This document shows, piece by piece, positions 1 through 8,460 of a stretch of 19,932 nt of DNA (positions within the stretch are counted from its first letter, which is position 1; each line of letters starts with the position of its first letter). Location of the stretch: NCBI GenBank assembly GCA_000482145.1, contig AUXH01000362.1, positions 1-19,932 on the forward strand, read 5' to 3'. Position numbers and translations under genes: made by a program. The notes under the pieces were generated by a model, which was not told where the DNA came from, did not search any database, and saw only the letters and a program-made list of their open reading frames with translations. The DNA comes from Strigomonas culicis. Its lineage: Eukaryota; Euglenozoa; Kinetoplastea; Trypanosomatida; Trypanosomatidae.

Positions 1-1226
1 CCGCCGCCGCCGCCGCCCGCCTCCGCGGCGCTCGACGGGCGGCCCGTGTCCGTCGCGGCGCTGTCGGACAGCGAGGCAGCGAGCTCTTCCGTCACCAGGC
101 GCGGCCGGAAGGCGCCGAGCGCGCGCAGGAAGCGCGTGGTGCCGCCGGCGAGAAACACAAGGCGGTACACACTGACCCCACCGCGCTCCTCCGCGGGGCT
201 CCGCCCGCGGGCGGCCTCCTTCCCCTCCGCGCGGCGCTGCTGCGGGTCGACGTGGCCGCCCTCCCGGCAGTGCAGCGAGAGCACGTGGATGCGGCGGCGG
301 TCCGTGGTGTGGTGCAGCTCCGCGTCCACCTTGACGATCCACTCAGACTGCAGGCACAGCAGCTCCGTGCGGGCCGCGTCGCGGCGCTCGGCGCCCGCCG
401 CCTCGCCCACGTCCGCCGCGCTCGCCGCCTTGTACAGCTTCGGGAAGCCCTGTGCGAGGAAGGCCTGCGGCGCCCAGACGATGGAGGCGGGCAGCTCCGG
501 CCGCGCCTCGCCCCCGCGGCGGGGGCGCTCCATCGTCGTCATCTCACACTCGAGGGCGGCGGGGGGCGGCGTCTTGCCGCGCGCCACGCGCGGCTTCACC
601 GCCGCGCTCAGGAGGCGCACCACCTGCCCCTGCACGATGCCGTCGCCGGCCGGCGGTGTGGCGCGGCTCCCGTGCGCGCCCTCGACGATGGAGGGCTGCG
701 GCAGCCGATGCGCTGCCGCGGTGGGCGTGTGCGGGTCCCCCGCGAAGCTCGACGTGGCCGACACCGCGAAGGCCGCCGGCTCCTCCCCCCTCAGCGTGGT
801 CGGGAACGCGACGGAGAGCGACCCGTCCACGGCCTCCCCGCGCACGACGGCGGACGGCGACAGCGGCACCGGGCGCGCCGGCGGCGTCGCGGTGCGCCGC
901 ACGGTGACGCTGTCAACATCGCTCGAGCGGAAGCTGCCGCTCTCGCCGTCCGACACGGCGGACAGGAAGCTGGCGGGCGCAGGCCTGCCGACGGGCGGGT
1001 CCCGCCGGATGATGAACAGCGTTCCCGGCGTGGCGCCGTCCAACGCGTGCGACGGCGGTGTCACAGCCCCTCCACCGGCCGCGCCGCCCGCCTTGGCGGG
1101 GGCCCCGTGGGAGGGGGTGTGACGCTCTAGCACCACGCTCGCAAACGTCTCGTAGTACGTGTCGCTTCCACTCGACGATGCGGCGCTATTAATGTGGACC
1201 AGTTGCTGCAGTGCGGCCTGGTGCAT
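1..1226 (-). CDS. Hypothetical protein, 5' part only (runs off the left edge)
   Basis: An open frame of 408 codons starts at the ATG at 1226 and reaches the window edge without a stop, so the C-terminus is missing. The start is the first ATG after the tract and AG at about 1283. Codons are strongly G/C-ending, and the strand agrees with all other genes; the long plus-strand frame opposite is its antisense shadow. Residues 1-70 are Ser/Gly/Ala rich, about 75-235 are Pro/Ser/Thr rich and probably disordered. Residues 245-385 look more structured, with a Trp-containing stretch (WIVKVDAEL, about 296) and alternating hydrophobic strands (HVLSLHC, YRLVFLAGG). A Gly run begins at the edge, encoded by GGC repeats. 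I recognise no family. A beta-rich fold such as a PH-like domain in residues 285-385 is only a guess. Confidence 0.75.
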   Translation of the reverse strand, partial: MHQAALQQLVHINSAASSSGSDTYYETFASVVLERHTPSHGAPAKAGGAAGGGAVTPPSHALDGATPGTLFIIRRDPPVGRPAPASFLSAVSDGESGSFRSSDVDSVTVRRTATPPARPVPLSPSAVVRGEAVDGSLSVAFPTTLRGEEPAAFAVSATSSFAGDPHTPTAAAHRLPQPSIVEGAHGSRATPPAGDGIVQGQVVRLLSAAVKPRVARGKTPPPAALECEMTTMERPRRGGEARPELPASIVWAPQAFLAQGFPKLYKAASAADVGEAAGAERRDAARTELLCLQSEWIVKVDAELHHTTDRRRIHVLSLHCREGGHVDPQQRRAEGKEAARGRSPAEERGGVSVYRLVFLAGGTTRFLRALGAFRPRLVTEELAASLSDSAATDTGRPSSAAEAGGGGG

Positions 1227-1699
1227 GGAGTATATATATATGTATATACGTAGGTGTATAGGGCGATAGCAAATAGTAGAAACTGTTGTCAGAAGAAATG
1301 AAAAATCATTCAGCAATTCGCTTCCAAAAAAAAAAAGATGCAAAAGCGTATATAAATGGAAAAAATAAGTAAAAAGGCTAAAAACTATATATATCCACAA
1401 TTGTTTTCTTTTGACGCTGCTTACAGTATAGAAAGTAAAGAGTTTACAAGGAGAAAAGGAAAAAAGAAATGTTGTAAGAATAAACACTTCATACATAAAT
1501 TAATTATTTGAGGATGAACTGCTGTCCAGAGCATGTGTTACACAAGAGGGAGGGAGGGTACATATTATCGATATAATTATACGCACTTCATTACTGCTGT
1601 TATTGTGCATTTGATCTAGTTGACATAATATACAGTGTACCCAGGAAGGCGCGCCGGTGTGCGCGCACCCACATACTCCACACGGATTGCTCTCTCCCA
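1227..1699. other. Spacer between the Par42-like gene and the left-edge gene
   Basis: AT-rich spacer of about 470 nt holding the 3' UTR of the Par42-like gene and the 5' UTR of the next gene. It has a short TA-rich run at 1231-1249 and two sense pyrimidine tracts (about 1450-1470 and 1326-1337). A 66-codon frame begins with an ATG overlapping the Par42 stop (TAATG). It lacks the G/C-ending codon bias of the real genes, and stop-start coupling is not expected in a trans-spliced system, so I do not call it a gene. Confidence 0.6.
1283..1337 (-). promoter_or_regulatory. Trans-splicing signal for the left-edge gene
   Basis: On the sense strand a T11 run (1326-1336) is followed by AG at 1321-1322 and by CAACAG ending at 1283. 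No further AG occurs before the ATG at 1226, which is then the first ATG. Use of the last AG gives a 5' UTR of about 56 nt ending in a TA-rich stretch. The assignment is by pattern only. Confidence 0.5.
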
Positions 1700-2806
1700 T
1701 TAGTCTGCGCGAAAGACTAAATGAACGCCCAGCGGCGTCTCAAACGGCGCGCTCACGTCCCCACGCTGCAGCTCGAAGGCATGCCCGTCGAACGCGTCGC
1801 CGTAGGTGCCCTCCTCCACGACCCCCAGATCGCCCTTCTTCTTCGTCGTGGTGCTCTCGCAGTACTCTAGCACAGCCGCGATGAAGGACTCGAGCGACCA
1901 CGGCTGGCCCTGTGCGCGGTGCGCCGCGAGGATGGACTGCGCGAGCTCGAGCGCGTCCCTCTTGGAGCGCGTGACGACCTCCCCGCCGCGGCGCGCCTTG
2001 GGGTTCTGCACGTCCTTGTGTTTGATGACGAGCTGGAAGAAATGGAAGCGTCGCGGCTCCGGTGGCGGCGGCGGCGCGGCAGGGACCTCTGTCGTCGGCT
2101 CCGGCGGCGGCGGCGGCTCTGTCACCGTCGTAGGCGGCAGCGCGACCGCCGGTGGGGCGGCCGCGGTGGGGCGGTCCGCGGAGCTGGTGCGCGCCGCCTT
2201 GGGCGGCGACGTCGCCGTGGGTGTGGGCTCCCTCGGCCGCTTCGCCTCCGCGCCTGTGCGCGGCGCCTTGCCGCTCTGCAGTTCGTACCGCCGCGTGCTG
2301 AACCCAAAGCGCAGCTTCCCGCCGACCGCGATGGGCGTCGGCCGCTCCGCCTCGATGCGGTGCTCGTTGACGCGCACCCCGTTGGTCGAGCGCAGGTCCA
2401 CAACGACAAAGCAGTTCTGCTCCCTGTGGAACACGACGGCGGCGTGGATGGAGCTGACGGACGGGTGCTCCAGCACATAGTCGCACACCGGGCTCTTCCC
2501 GAAGAGGTAGTAGGGGAAGCGGTCGAGGGCGAGGGCCGGCTGCGTCGCGCCCTCGCGCGTGACGTGCAGGTGGTACGGTCGCGGTGGAAGGTCCGCCCAC
2601 GCCGGGCAGCGGAAGTAGCGGGTCTGCGCGTTCAGCTTGCGCACATCGGTGGAGCGCACAATGTGCTCCGGCAGGCCGCGCGCCGCCTCGCAGAGCTCCA
2701 CCACCTTGACCGTACTCGGGGCCGCGGCCGCGGCGGCAGCCGCCTGCTTGGTCGTCTGCGCCGCCTTGTCGAGCGACGCGAGCGCGTCCAGGCCACGGTG
2801 AGACAT
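1700..2806 (-). CDS. PAR42: FHA-parvulin protein, Par42-like (peptidyl-prolyl isomerase family)
   Basis: 368 residues. An N-terminal segment with an Ala run (22-29) is followed by an FHA domain at about 97-176, closest in pattern to the NIPP1 type: YYLFGK at 99-104, SSIH at 118-121 and STNG at 140-143. FHA domains bind phosphothreonine peptides. A Pro/Ala-rich linker (177-252) carries a basic KRPREP-type stretch that could be a nuclear signal. A parvulin domain fills 253-368, recognised by LVIKH at 259, the KKGDLG block at 323-328 and a final GVHLVF. The same two-domain plan is known from TbPar42 of Trypanosoma brucei. The position of the first Pin1 catalytic His is Gln (Q258), the Pin1 Cys113 position is Ser (S318), while the last His (H362) is kept, so catalysis is doubtful. 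The start at 2806 is the first ATG after the splice signal; an in-frame ATG at 2857 lies inside the pyrimidine tract and is excluded. Confidence 0.93.
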   Translation of the reverse strand: MSHRGLDALASLDKAAQTTKQAAAAAAAAPSTVKVVELCEAARGLPEHIVRSTDVRKLNAQTRYFRCPAWADLPPRPYHLHVTREGATQPALALDRFPYYLFGKSPVCDYVLEHPSVSSIHAAVVFHREQNCFVVVDLRSTNGVRVNEHRIEAERPTPIAVGGKLRFGFSTRRYELQSGKAPRTGAEAKRPREPTPTATSPPKAARTSSADRPTAAAPPAVALPPTTVTEPPPPPEPTTEVPAAPPPPPEPRRFHFFQLVIKHKDVQNPKARRGGEVVTRSKRDALELAQSILAAHRAQGQPWSLESFIAAVLEYCESTTTKKKGDLGVVEEGTYGDAFDGHAFELQRGDVSAPFETPLGVHLVFRAD

Positions 2807-2837
2807 GGTGCTGCAACGCTGGCAACTGTGTACGTTC

Positions 2838-2882
2838 CTTTCAAGAGAGAAAGACATACAAAAAAAAAAGAGGGGGGGAGCA
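2838..2882 (-). promoter_or_regulatory. Polypyrimidine tract and AG acceptor for the Par42-like gene
   Basis: The sense strand reads a C7 run, TC, a T10 or longer run, then a pyrimidine-rich stretch, followed by the first AG at 2838-2839 and others at 2826 and 2811. This is a classic spliced-leader acceptor layout. It removes the upstream in-frame ATG at 2857 from the mRNA and supports the start at 2806. Confidence 0.7.
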
Positions 2883-2985
2883 GAACAACAAAGTGTATCA
2901 ATCAAGCGAAAAGGGGAAGAAGGTGAGACAAACACAGGCTCAAAACAATTGTTTTTTTTTTATTATTTTTCCTTCTTGTAAGAGT

Positions 2986-3007
2986 GTTGTTGTTGTTGTT
3001 GTTGTTG
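2986..3007 (+). repeat. (TTG)n microsatellite, (CAA)n in the mRNA
   Basis: About seven tandem TTG units on the plus strand. They fall in the predicted 3' UTR of the helical-repeat gene, about 95 nt after its stop codon. A similar short array lies at 17323-17342. Confidence 0.9.
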
Positions 3008-3100
3008 CTTTTGCTTTGGCAATGTTAATGCTGTTGCTGGATCCGTTGACAGAACCGACTTGCTTGTTTATGCGAAGGAGGTGCGCCCTCCTAGGCGCCA

Positions 3101-5191
3101 CTAGACAGAGCTGCGGCCGTTCCACTTGACGACGTTCTCGCGGTGCGCCAAGCTGCTGTTCTGTTTGGGGCTCCACCCGCGGTAGGGGTTGCCGAGCGAG
3201 CGCATGACCTTGGGCCACATGGACAGCGGGTGCGCCGTCTTGCGGCTGTTCGGGAACACCATCTCGCCGCCGCGGCCAAAGAAGTTCCAGCCGCTCGCGC
3301 GGTCGTGCAGCCCCTTCGGCACCGGTCGCGGGTCCTCGTCCGGGTTGCCGAGGAAGGTCGCGTCGGGGTGGCGCGCCTGCGCGTGGAGGGCCGCGAAGTT
3401 CTTCTGCATGCACCGCTCCGCATCCTCCGTGAGTGCTGTGGCGCTGCGCGTGGGGTAGTAGTGCTGCCGGCCCGGCCGCAGGGACGTGGCCGCACCGCGC
3501 GCCGCGTCGCGCCGCGCCATCCGCGCCTCGTCCGACAGCTGGCGGGCCGCCTCCCGCGCGCGCCACGCCTGCTGCTCGGCCGCGGCCTGCGCGCGGAAGT
3601 GCGCCGGGAGCTCCGCCAGCGGCGGCAGCCCTCGGTACACCTCGGGCGGGAAGAGGAAGGGGAAGTGCTGCAGCGTGAAGCACTTGGCCTCGACGGTGGT
3701 GGTGTGGTGCAGCAGGTGCACCAGCTGCGCGAGGCGGCCGCGCACCGCGGCGTCGCCGGCGGCCTCGCGCGCGGGGGCGCGGTGCGCGTGCTGGAAGGAC
3801 GGCGCCTGCCGCAGCAGGTGCAGCGCGCGCTCGAGCGCGCCGAGCTGCAGTAGCGCCGGCACGACCCGCGCCAGCACGTAGTCGGTGAGCTGCAGGTCGT
3901 CGCGCCGCCACAGCAGCTCGTCCAGCAGCCGCACCATCGCGGCGGGGTGCTGCACCGCCTCGCCGCCCACACCGTCCCCATCGGCCGCCGGCGCGGCGGG
4001 GAAGGCGGTGAAGGCCATGTTCAGCAGACGAGCGTCCAGCGGCACGACGGTCGCCGCCGCCATGCCGCCACGGTCCAGCGGGGGCAGCGCCTCCTGCCCC
4101 TTCGCGGTGTCGGCGGCGAGCAGCTCCGCGGCCGGCCGCTGCAGACAGAGGGCACAGAAGAGATCCAGCACGTCTTGCCACCGACCCGCCGCCCCCAGGG
4201 CGTTCATGGCGTAGCACACGTCCTCCACCGGCGGCACGGGGGGCGCCGCATCAGCGTGGGTATAGAAGGCGGCCCACGGACCGTACAGTGCCTCGTAGCA
4301 CTGCACGGCCGCCGCCGCGTTGCCATGCTCGGCGACGGACCGCAGCAGCGAGCGCAGCGCGGGACGGCTCAGCTGCCGCAGTTCCGCCTCGCGGTCGTCC
4401 GTCGCCGGCGGCGGTGCGGCGGGCCGCTCCGCGGCGGCGAAGAGGGAGTTGACGGTCCGCCCCACGCCGTCTTGCGCCGCGCCGCGGTCCGCGACCGGCG
4501 CGGGGTGCGACAGGCTCTGGAGGGCCTTGGACCAGTCCCCGCTGCGCGCGGCCGCCTCCGCGAGCAGCGCGCGCAGCCGCGCCTGCTCCGCCGCGCCGCG
4601 CTGTACCAGCGCGCCGTCCGCGCGCCGCACACCCTCCAGGAGGAGATGTTCCTGCAGCAGCTGCGTCGCGTCCGCGAGCTGCCCGTGGCGGCACAGCACG
4701 GGGAATAGCTGCTCCGCCATGTGCGTGCGCGTGAGGGGGGAGAGCCGCTCGCGGCGCTGCGCCTGCAGGAAGCACTCCATCCCGGCCCGCGGCTGCTCCA
4801 GAGCGCAGTACGCCCACAGCAGCGTCCCCCACAGCGCGGCCGAGGTCGGCAGCTCGCCCGCGTAGGCCTGGCCGCGGATCGCGTCGAGCGCGCCGCTGCT
4901 GCTCGCCCGGTGGCGCGCGTGCGGCGCGGTCTGGTTCACGAGCGTGCGCACGACGCGCTGGTAGTGCTCCGCCGTCCTCCCCGGCCGCGCGTAGCGCGCC
5001 CCCAGCACCTCCAGCGCGCGCACCCAGTGCTGCGTCTCGAGCGGCAGCACCAGCCGCCGCTCGATCGCCTTCTGGCTCTCCGCGCGGCGCATGTCGCGGC
5101 GGGTGGCGTGCCGCGTGCCGGGTCCCACGGCCCGGCGGAAGAACTGTGTGGCGTAGCTGCTGTGCCGCCCCGCCTTCTGCAGCTGGTCCAT
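3101..5191 (-). CDS. PPR/TPR-like helical-repeat protein, possibly mitochondrial
   Basis: 696 residues, start at the first ATG after a good splice signal. The body is rich in Ala and Leu and reads as paired amphipathic helices. Repeat-like units of PPR or TPR length are visible at about 117-183 (core LWAYCALEQPRAGMECFLQA) and around VEDVCYAMNALGAAGRWQDVLDLF in the middle. The N-terminus is rich in Arg, Ser and Ala (FFRRAVGPGTRHATRR from 17) with few acids, which would suit a mitochondrial presequence. The C-terminal 70 residues lose the helical pattern and are rich in Trp, Gly, Asn and Pro (GWNFFGRGGEMVFPNS, GNPYRGWSP), which looks like a conserved tail. Kinetoplastid mitochondria contain many PPR proteins in RNA processing and the ribosome, so an organellar RNA or ribosome role is plausible but inferred. 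I cannot assign an orthologue. Confidence 0.85.
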   Translation of the reverse strand: MDQLQKAGRHSSYATQFFRRAVGPGTRHATRRDMRRAESQKAIERRLVLPLETQHWVRALEVLGARYARPGRTAEHYQRVVRTLVNQTAPHARHRASSSGALDAIRGQAYAGELPTSAALWGTLLWAYCALEQPRAGMECFLQAQRRERLSPLTRTHMAEQLFPVLCRHGQLADATQLLQEHLLLEGVRRADGALVQRGAAEQARLRALLAEAAARSGDWSKALQSLSHPAPVADRGAAQDGVGRTVNSLFAAAERPAAPPPATDDREAELRQLSRPALRSLLRSVAEHGNAAAAVQCYEALYGPWAAFYTHADAAPPVPPVEDVCYAMNALGAAGRWQDVLDLFCALCLQRPAAELLAADTAKGQEALPPLDRGGMAAATVVPLDARLLNMAFTAFPAAPAADGDGVGGEAVQHPAAMVRLLDELLWRRDDLQLTDYVLARVVPALLQLGALERALHLLRQAPSFQHAHRAPAREAAGDAAVRGRLAQLVHLLHHTTTVEAKCFTLQHFPFLFPPEVYRGLPPLAELPAHFRAQAAAEQQAWRAREAARQLSDEARMARRDAARGAATSLRPGRQHYYPTRSATALTEDAERCMQKNFAALHAQARHPDATFLGNPDEDPRPVPKGLHDRASGWNFFGRGGEMVFPNSRKTAHPLSMWPKVMRSLGNPYRGWSPKQNSSLAHRENVVKWNGRSSV

Positions 5192-5227
5192 GGAATAGAA
5201 TGAACTAGATAATCAATAAAAGCAGTA

Positions 5228-5267
5228 CTGGATACAGCATGAAGCGAAAAGAGAGAGAGGGAAAAAG
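5228..5267 (-). promoter_or_regulatory. Trans-splicing signal for the helical-repeat gene
   Basis: The sense strand has a tract of about 20 pyrimidines (5246-5266), then AG at 5228-5229 in TATCCAG. The predicted 5' UTR is about 36 nt and the next ATG is the annotated start at 5191. Confidence 0.65.
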
Positions 5268-5415
5268 TACGTTGGAATCACAGAAAAAAAGACATGGTAA
5301 AAGGAGCAATAAAACAGGATTTAATGGAAAACCCTTACGAAAACAAGTTTGTAAAGAAACGAAGAATAACGCAAATAGAACAAAAAAAAAAACGCGAGCT
5401 CTCCTTCCACCTTCG

Positions 5416-8025
5416 CTAGTTATGGCCAAACGGACGCTCCGGTGGCCGCGCGTACTTGGCGCGCTCCAGGGCGAGCTCCAGCGACCGCGGCGCGAGCCCC
5501 AGCTTACTGATCTTGGCCGAAACGGACGCGTGCTTACTCGCGAGCTGGAAGAGCGTGTCGTTGTCTTGGAACACCGCCTGCATCTCTCCCACGAGGGACT
5601 GGTTCATCGTGTGCAGCCGCAGCACGAGGCCCTGTATCCGCTTCAGCTTCGCGTCGATGATGATGTCGCGCTGCGCGTCCTTTTGCACCAACGCGGCCTC
5701 CGCGCTGCGCAGCCGCTCGAGCAGCGCCTCGCGACTGCCGCCGTGGCCACCAGCTCCCGCCCCATCCCCATCCCCGCGCTGCGCGGCGAGCTGGGTCAGC
5801 GCCTGCACGGCCGCCGCCACCTCCCGCCCGCGGGCGGCGGTGTCCGCCGGGCTGGGGTTGACGAGGCCCGCCGGCACAGCCGCCGGGGCCGCCGCGCGGC
5901 CCTGCCGCTGCGTGAGCATCTGCGCGACACTCAGTAGCCGCCACAGGTAGGAGTGCAGCAGCTTGTTCTGGTCCGCTACCTCGTCGCGCTCCTCCTCCGC
6001 GTCGCTGAGCCGCTCGCCGAGGCTCTGCACCTTGCGCTGCAGTCGGCTGAGCTCCGCTTGCTCCTTCTTCTGCGCCGTCTCGTAGCGGTACTGCAGCTCC
6101 TGGTGCCGCACGTGGAGCTGGGTCAGCTCGGCGAGGTACGCGTCGCCGCCCTCACCCTTCTGCACGAGCCGCTGCTGCGTCTGCTGCAGCTGCTGCCGCA
6201 GCAGCCCCATCTCCTGGTGCGTCGCCTGCCCCTCCTCGTCCACCGCCTCCAGCAGCCCCTCCAGCTCGCGGCACTTCTCCGTGAGCTGCTTCACACTCCG
6301 CTTGTTCGCCTCGTTCTCCTTCTCCACCTCCTGGCAGAGCCCGTCCAGCTCCTGCAGCGCCTTCTGCGACTGCGCGCGCTGCGCCTCGGACTCCTTCAGC
6401 AGCACCTGCAGCTCGCGCACCTCCTGCGGCGGGCGGGCCGCGTCACCGGTGGCAACCCGCTGCGTGAGGGTCTGCACCTGCTCCTGCAGCGCATCGCGCT
6501 CCGCGGTCAGCTGTTCAATGATGACTTGCTGCTGCTCCGTCACGCTGGAGGGGTCGCGGCCGGCGGGGTCGTGGTGGCGGCGGCCGCCGCCCCCCACCCC
6601 CGCCACCAGTAGCGCCTCCTTCAGCTTTTTGATCTTCACGTCCTTACTCCACATGTAGAGGGTGTGCGCCACCATGGTGCGCCGCAGCCGGTGGCACTCG
6701 AGCTGCAGCAGCCGCAGCTGCGTCTTGCGGTCCGCCAGCTCGTTCACGGTGACCTTGTTCTTGATGCACTTGGCGCGCGACGCGAACTGCAGCGTGCTGC
6801 GCGACTCGTTCACGCTCTCCAGCGCCGGCGTGATGCAGCAGATGATGATGGTGAAGGAGTTGCCGCCAATGGCCGTTTTGAGGAGGTGCGTCAGCCGCGA
6901 GTCGCGGTACGGCACGAAGGTGCTGAGCGCAGCGCCGCCGCCCGCCGCCTGGCTCGCGCTGTTGTGGATCTCCGTCAGCCGGTTGATCACATTCGTGAGG
7001 GTCGTGAGCGACTTGTTGATGTGCCCGCCCTCCACCATGCGCACGCCGGTCGCGCCCGTCTTCGCGACCCGCTCGCTGCCCGCGAGGTCCACCAGGTGCA
7101 GCACGGAAAGGATCTTCTTCGTCATGCCGCGCGCGCGGCGGCCCCGGCCGCTGCCGGCGTCTCCCTCGCCGCGGCTCGTCCCCGTGTCGTCCGAGCCGAA
7201 GCCGTCCTCGTCGTCGTCGTCGTCCTCCTCCTCCCCCTCGGTGTCCTCGTCCGGCAGCCGCACGGTGCGCTCCACGTGGAGGCTGATGATGCAGTGCGAG
7301 CGACTCGACAGCTCGTTCATCGCCGTCGCGGCCGAGAGGCGGCCGGCCGCGCCGCCATGCACGACGCGCAGACACTCCGCCTCGCTCGCCACGCGGCGCC
7401 GCACCGCGTTGTGCACGTAGACGCCGTGGGCGCCCTCGCGGATGCTAAGCGGCGGCCTGCCGCCGGTGCCGGAGGGGTGGTGCTGGGGGTGGGGGCTGCT
7501 GCTACTGCTGCTGGTGCTGCCCGCGCTGGGCGCCAGCAAGTCGCGGAGTTGCTCGTTGTAGATCTCCAACACGGAGACAGCCACTTCAACAGAGTCCGTC
7601 ACGCCCTCCGCCGCCGGCCGGTCCCGCGGCGACGGCACGGCCGTCCGCTGCTGCCGCTGCTGCGCCAGCAGCACGTACAGGTCGTGGATCGCCATGTCGA
7701 CGATGCCGGCGGTGCGGCCGGTGGCGCGGCCGTCGCCGAGCATGGTGTAGGACTTGCCGCTGCCCGTCTGGCCGTAGGCGAAGGCGGTGCCATTGTACCC
7801 CTTCACCACCCGCGCGACGATATCGCGCCGCACGGCCTCGTCATAGAGCGCCTCCGTCCGGCTGGTCGCGCCGTAGATCTTGTCAAACGTGAAGCTCGTG
7901 TCCGCGTTCGCCTTCTCCTGGATGGAGGTGCTGGAGGGGAAGTCCCACGCGACCTGTGTCTCGTGCAGCGCCGCCTGCAGCGGACGCACGCGGATGAAGA
8001 CCTCGATGGAGCTTTGCTGCGCCAT
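5416..8025 (-). CDS. Kinesin with N-terminal motor, kinesin-7/CENP-E-like
   Basis: 869 residues. The motor domain covers about 5-427: IRVRPL at 11-16, the P-loop GQTGSGKS at 85-92, switch I NELSSRSH at 237-244 and switch II DLAGSE at 313-318, so all nucleotide-binding motifs are intact. The motor ends in FASRAKCIKNKVTVNEL, a neck-linker pattern shared with plus-end kinesins and, I think, nearest to kinesin-7; the subfamily is not secure. Low-complexity Ser/His/Pro at 167-190 and a very acidic segment at 258-298 are inserted into motor loops; the acidic one lies between switch I and switch II (loop 10 region). From about 430 to 800 the chain is largely heptad-rich coiled coil (Gln/Glu/Leu), suggesting a dimer. 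The C-terminus has no recognised cargo domain. A GTG in frame at 8040 is not used; the ATG at 8025 is the first after the splice signal. Confidence 0.95.
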   Translation of the reverse strand: MAQQSSIEVFIRVRPLQAALHETQVAWDFPSSTSIQEKANADTSFTFDKIYGATSRTEALYDEAVRRDIVARVVKGYNGTAFAYGQTGSGKSYTMLGDGRATGRTAGIVDMAIHDLYVLLAQQRQQRTAVPSPRDRPAAEGVTDSVEVAVSVLEIYNEQLRDLLAPSAGSTSSSSSSPHPQHHPSGTGGRPPLSIREGAHGVYVHNAVRRRVASEAECLRVVHGGAAGRLSAATAMNELSSRSHCIISLHVERTVRLPDEDTEGEEEDDDDDEDGFGSDDTGTSRGEGDAGSGRGRRARGMTKKILSVLHLVDLAGSERVAKTGATGVRMVEGGHINKSLTTLTNVINRLTEIHNSASQAAGGGAALSTFVPYRDSRLTHLLKTAIGGNSFTIIICCITPALESVNESRSTLQFASRAKCIKNKVTVNELADRKTQLRLLQLECHRLRRTMVAHTLYMWSKDVKIKKLKEALLVAGVGGGGRRHHDPAGRDPSSVTEQQQVIIEQLTAERDALQEQVQTLTQRVATGDAARPPQEVRELQVLLKESEAQRAQSQKALQELDGLCQEVEKENEANKRSVKQLTEKCRELEGLLEAVDEEGQATHQEMGLLRQQLQQTQQRLVQKGEGGDAYLAELTQLHVRHQELQYRYETAQKKEQAELSRLQRKVQSLGERLSDAEEERDEVADQNKLLHSYLWRLLSVAQMLTQRQGRAAAPAAVPAGLVNPSPADTAARGREVAAAVQALTQLAAQRGDGDGAGAGGHGGSREALLERLRSAEAALVQKDAQRDIIIDAKLKRIQGLVLRLHTMNQSLVGEMQAVFQDNDTLFQLASKHASVSAKISKLGLAPRSLELALERAKYARPPERPFGHN

Positions 8026-8460
8026 GGAGTCACCGCGCACCTTTGTACGATGACGGATACTAATCTATATAACAACAACAACAAAAAGAGATAGCTTTAG
8101 GTTAATGAGACAAAAGGTATGAGAGAGAAATACGCAATGACTGTTAGCGTGCAAGAAAGATACACTACAGTAGAAGACCGTCAAAAAAAAAAGTGTTACA
8201 TCGCAAGTAAAGACCGTGAAAGACAGTAGTTTTTTTTTTTTTTCTTGACAATATCATGGAGAGTGATACTTCAAAAAGGTAATATCTGAACTTCTAACAT
8301 GCAACCTTCACATGAAACTGACGCCGCGTACACAAAAAGACCTACGACAACTGTACCCAAGAAAAGGGGGAAAAAAAAAGAGAGAAAAAACAAACCATCC
8401 AGCACAACGGAGACAAGAACGTAAGGAAACAACAACCACAACATGTATAATGTATACACG
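8026..8460. other. Spacer between RPT1 and the kinesin gene
   Basis: AT-rich spacer of 435 nt. It contains a strong sense pyrimidine tract about 70-110 nt after the RPT1 stop (about 8357-8392), a plus-strand T run of about 14 (8229-8242, poly-A in the transcript) and the kinesin splice signal. I see no gene or structured RNA. Confidence 0.6.
8060..8093 (-). promoter_or_regulatory. Trans-splicing signal for the kinesin gene
   Basis: The sense strand has CTATCTC, T5 and a GTT repeat, then AG at 8065-8066 and 8060-8061. The predicted 5' UTR is 34-39 nt and the first ATG is at 8025. Confidence 0.65.

Noticed and set aside
46..1122. Long plus-strand frames opposite the left-edge gene
   Set aside because: They are antisense to an ATG-started minus-strand frame of 408 codons with G/C-ending codons and a splice signal. 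High GC makes stops rare in all frames.
1500..1700. 66-codon minus-strand frame whose ATG overlaps the Par42-like stop (TAATG)
   Set aside because: Stop-start coupling is not expected in trans-spliced mRNAs and the codon pattern is unlike the neighbours.
6664..8094. Plus-strand frame of 476 codons opposite the kinesin
   Set aside because: It is the mirror of the motor and coiled-coil coding sequence, is rich in Arg, Ala and His and matches no family; all other genes are on the minus strand.
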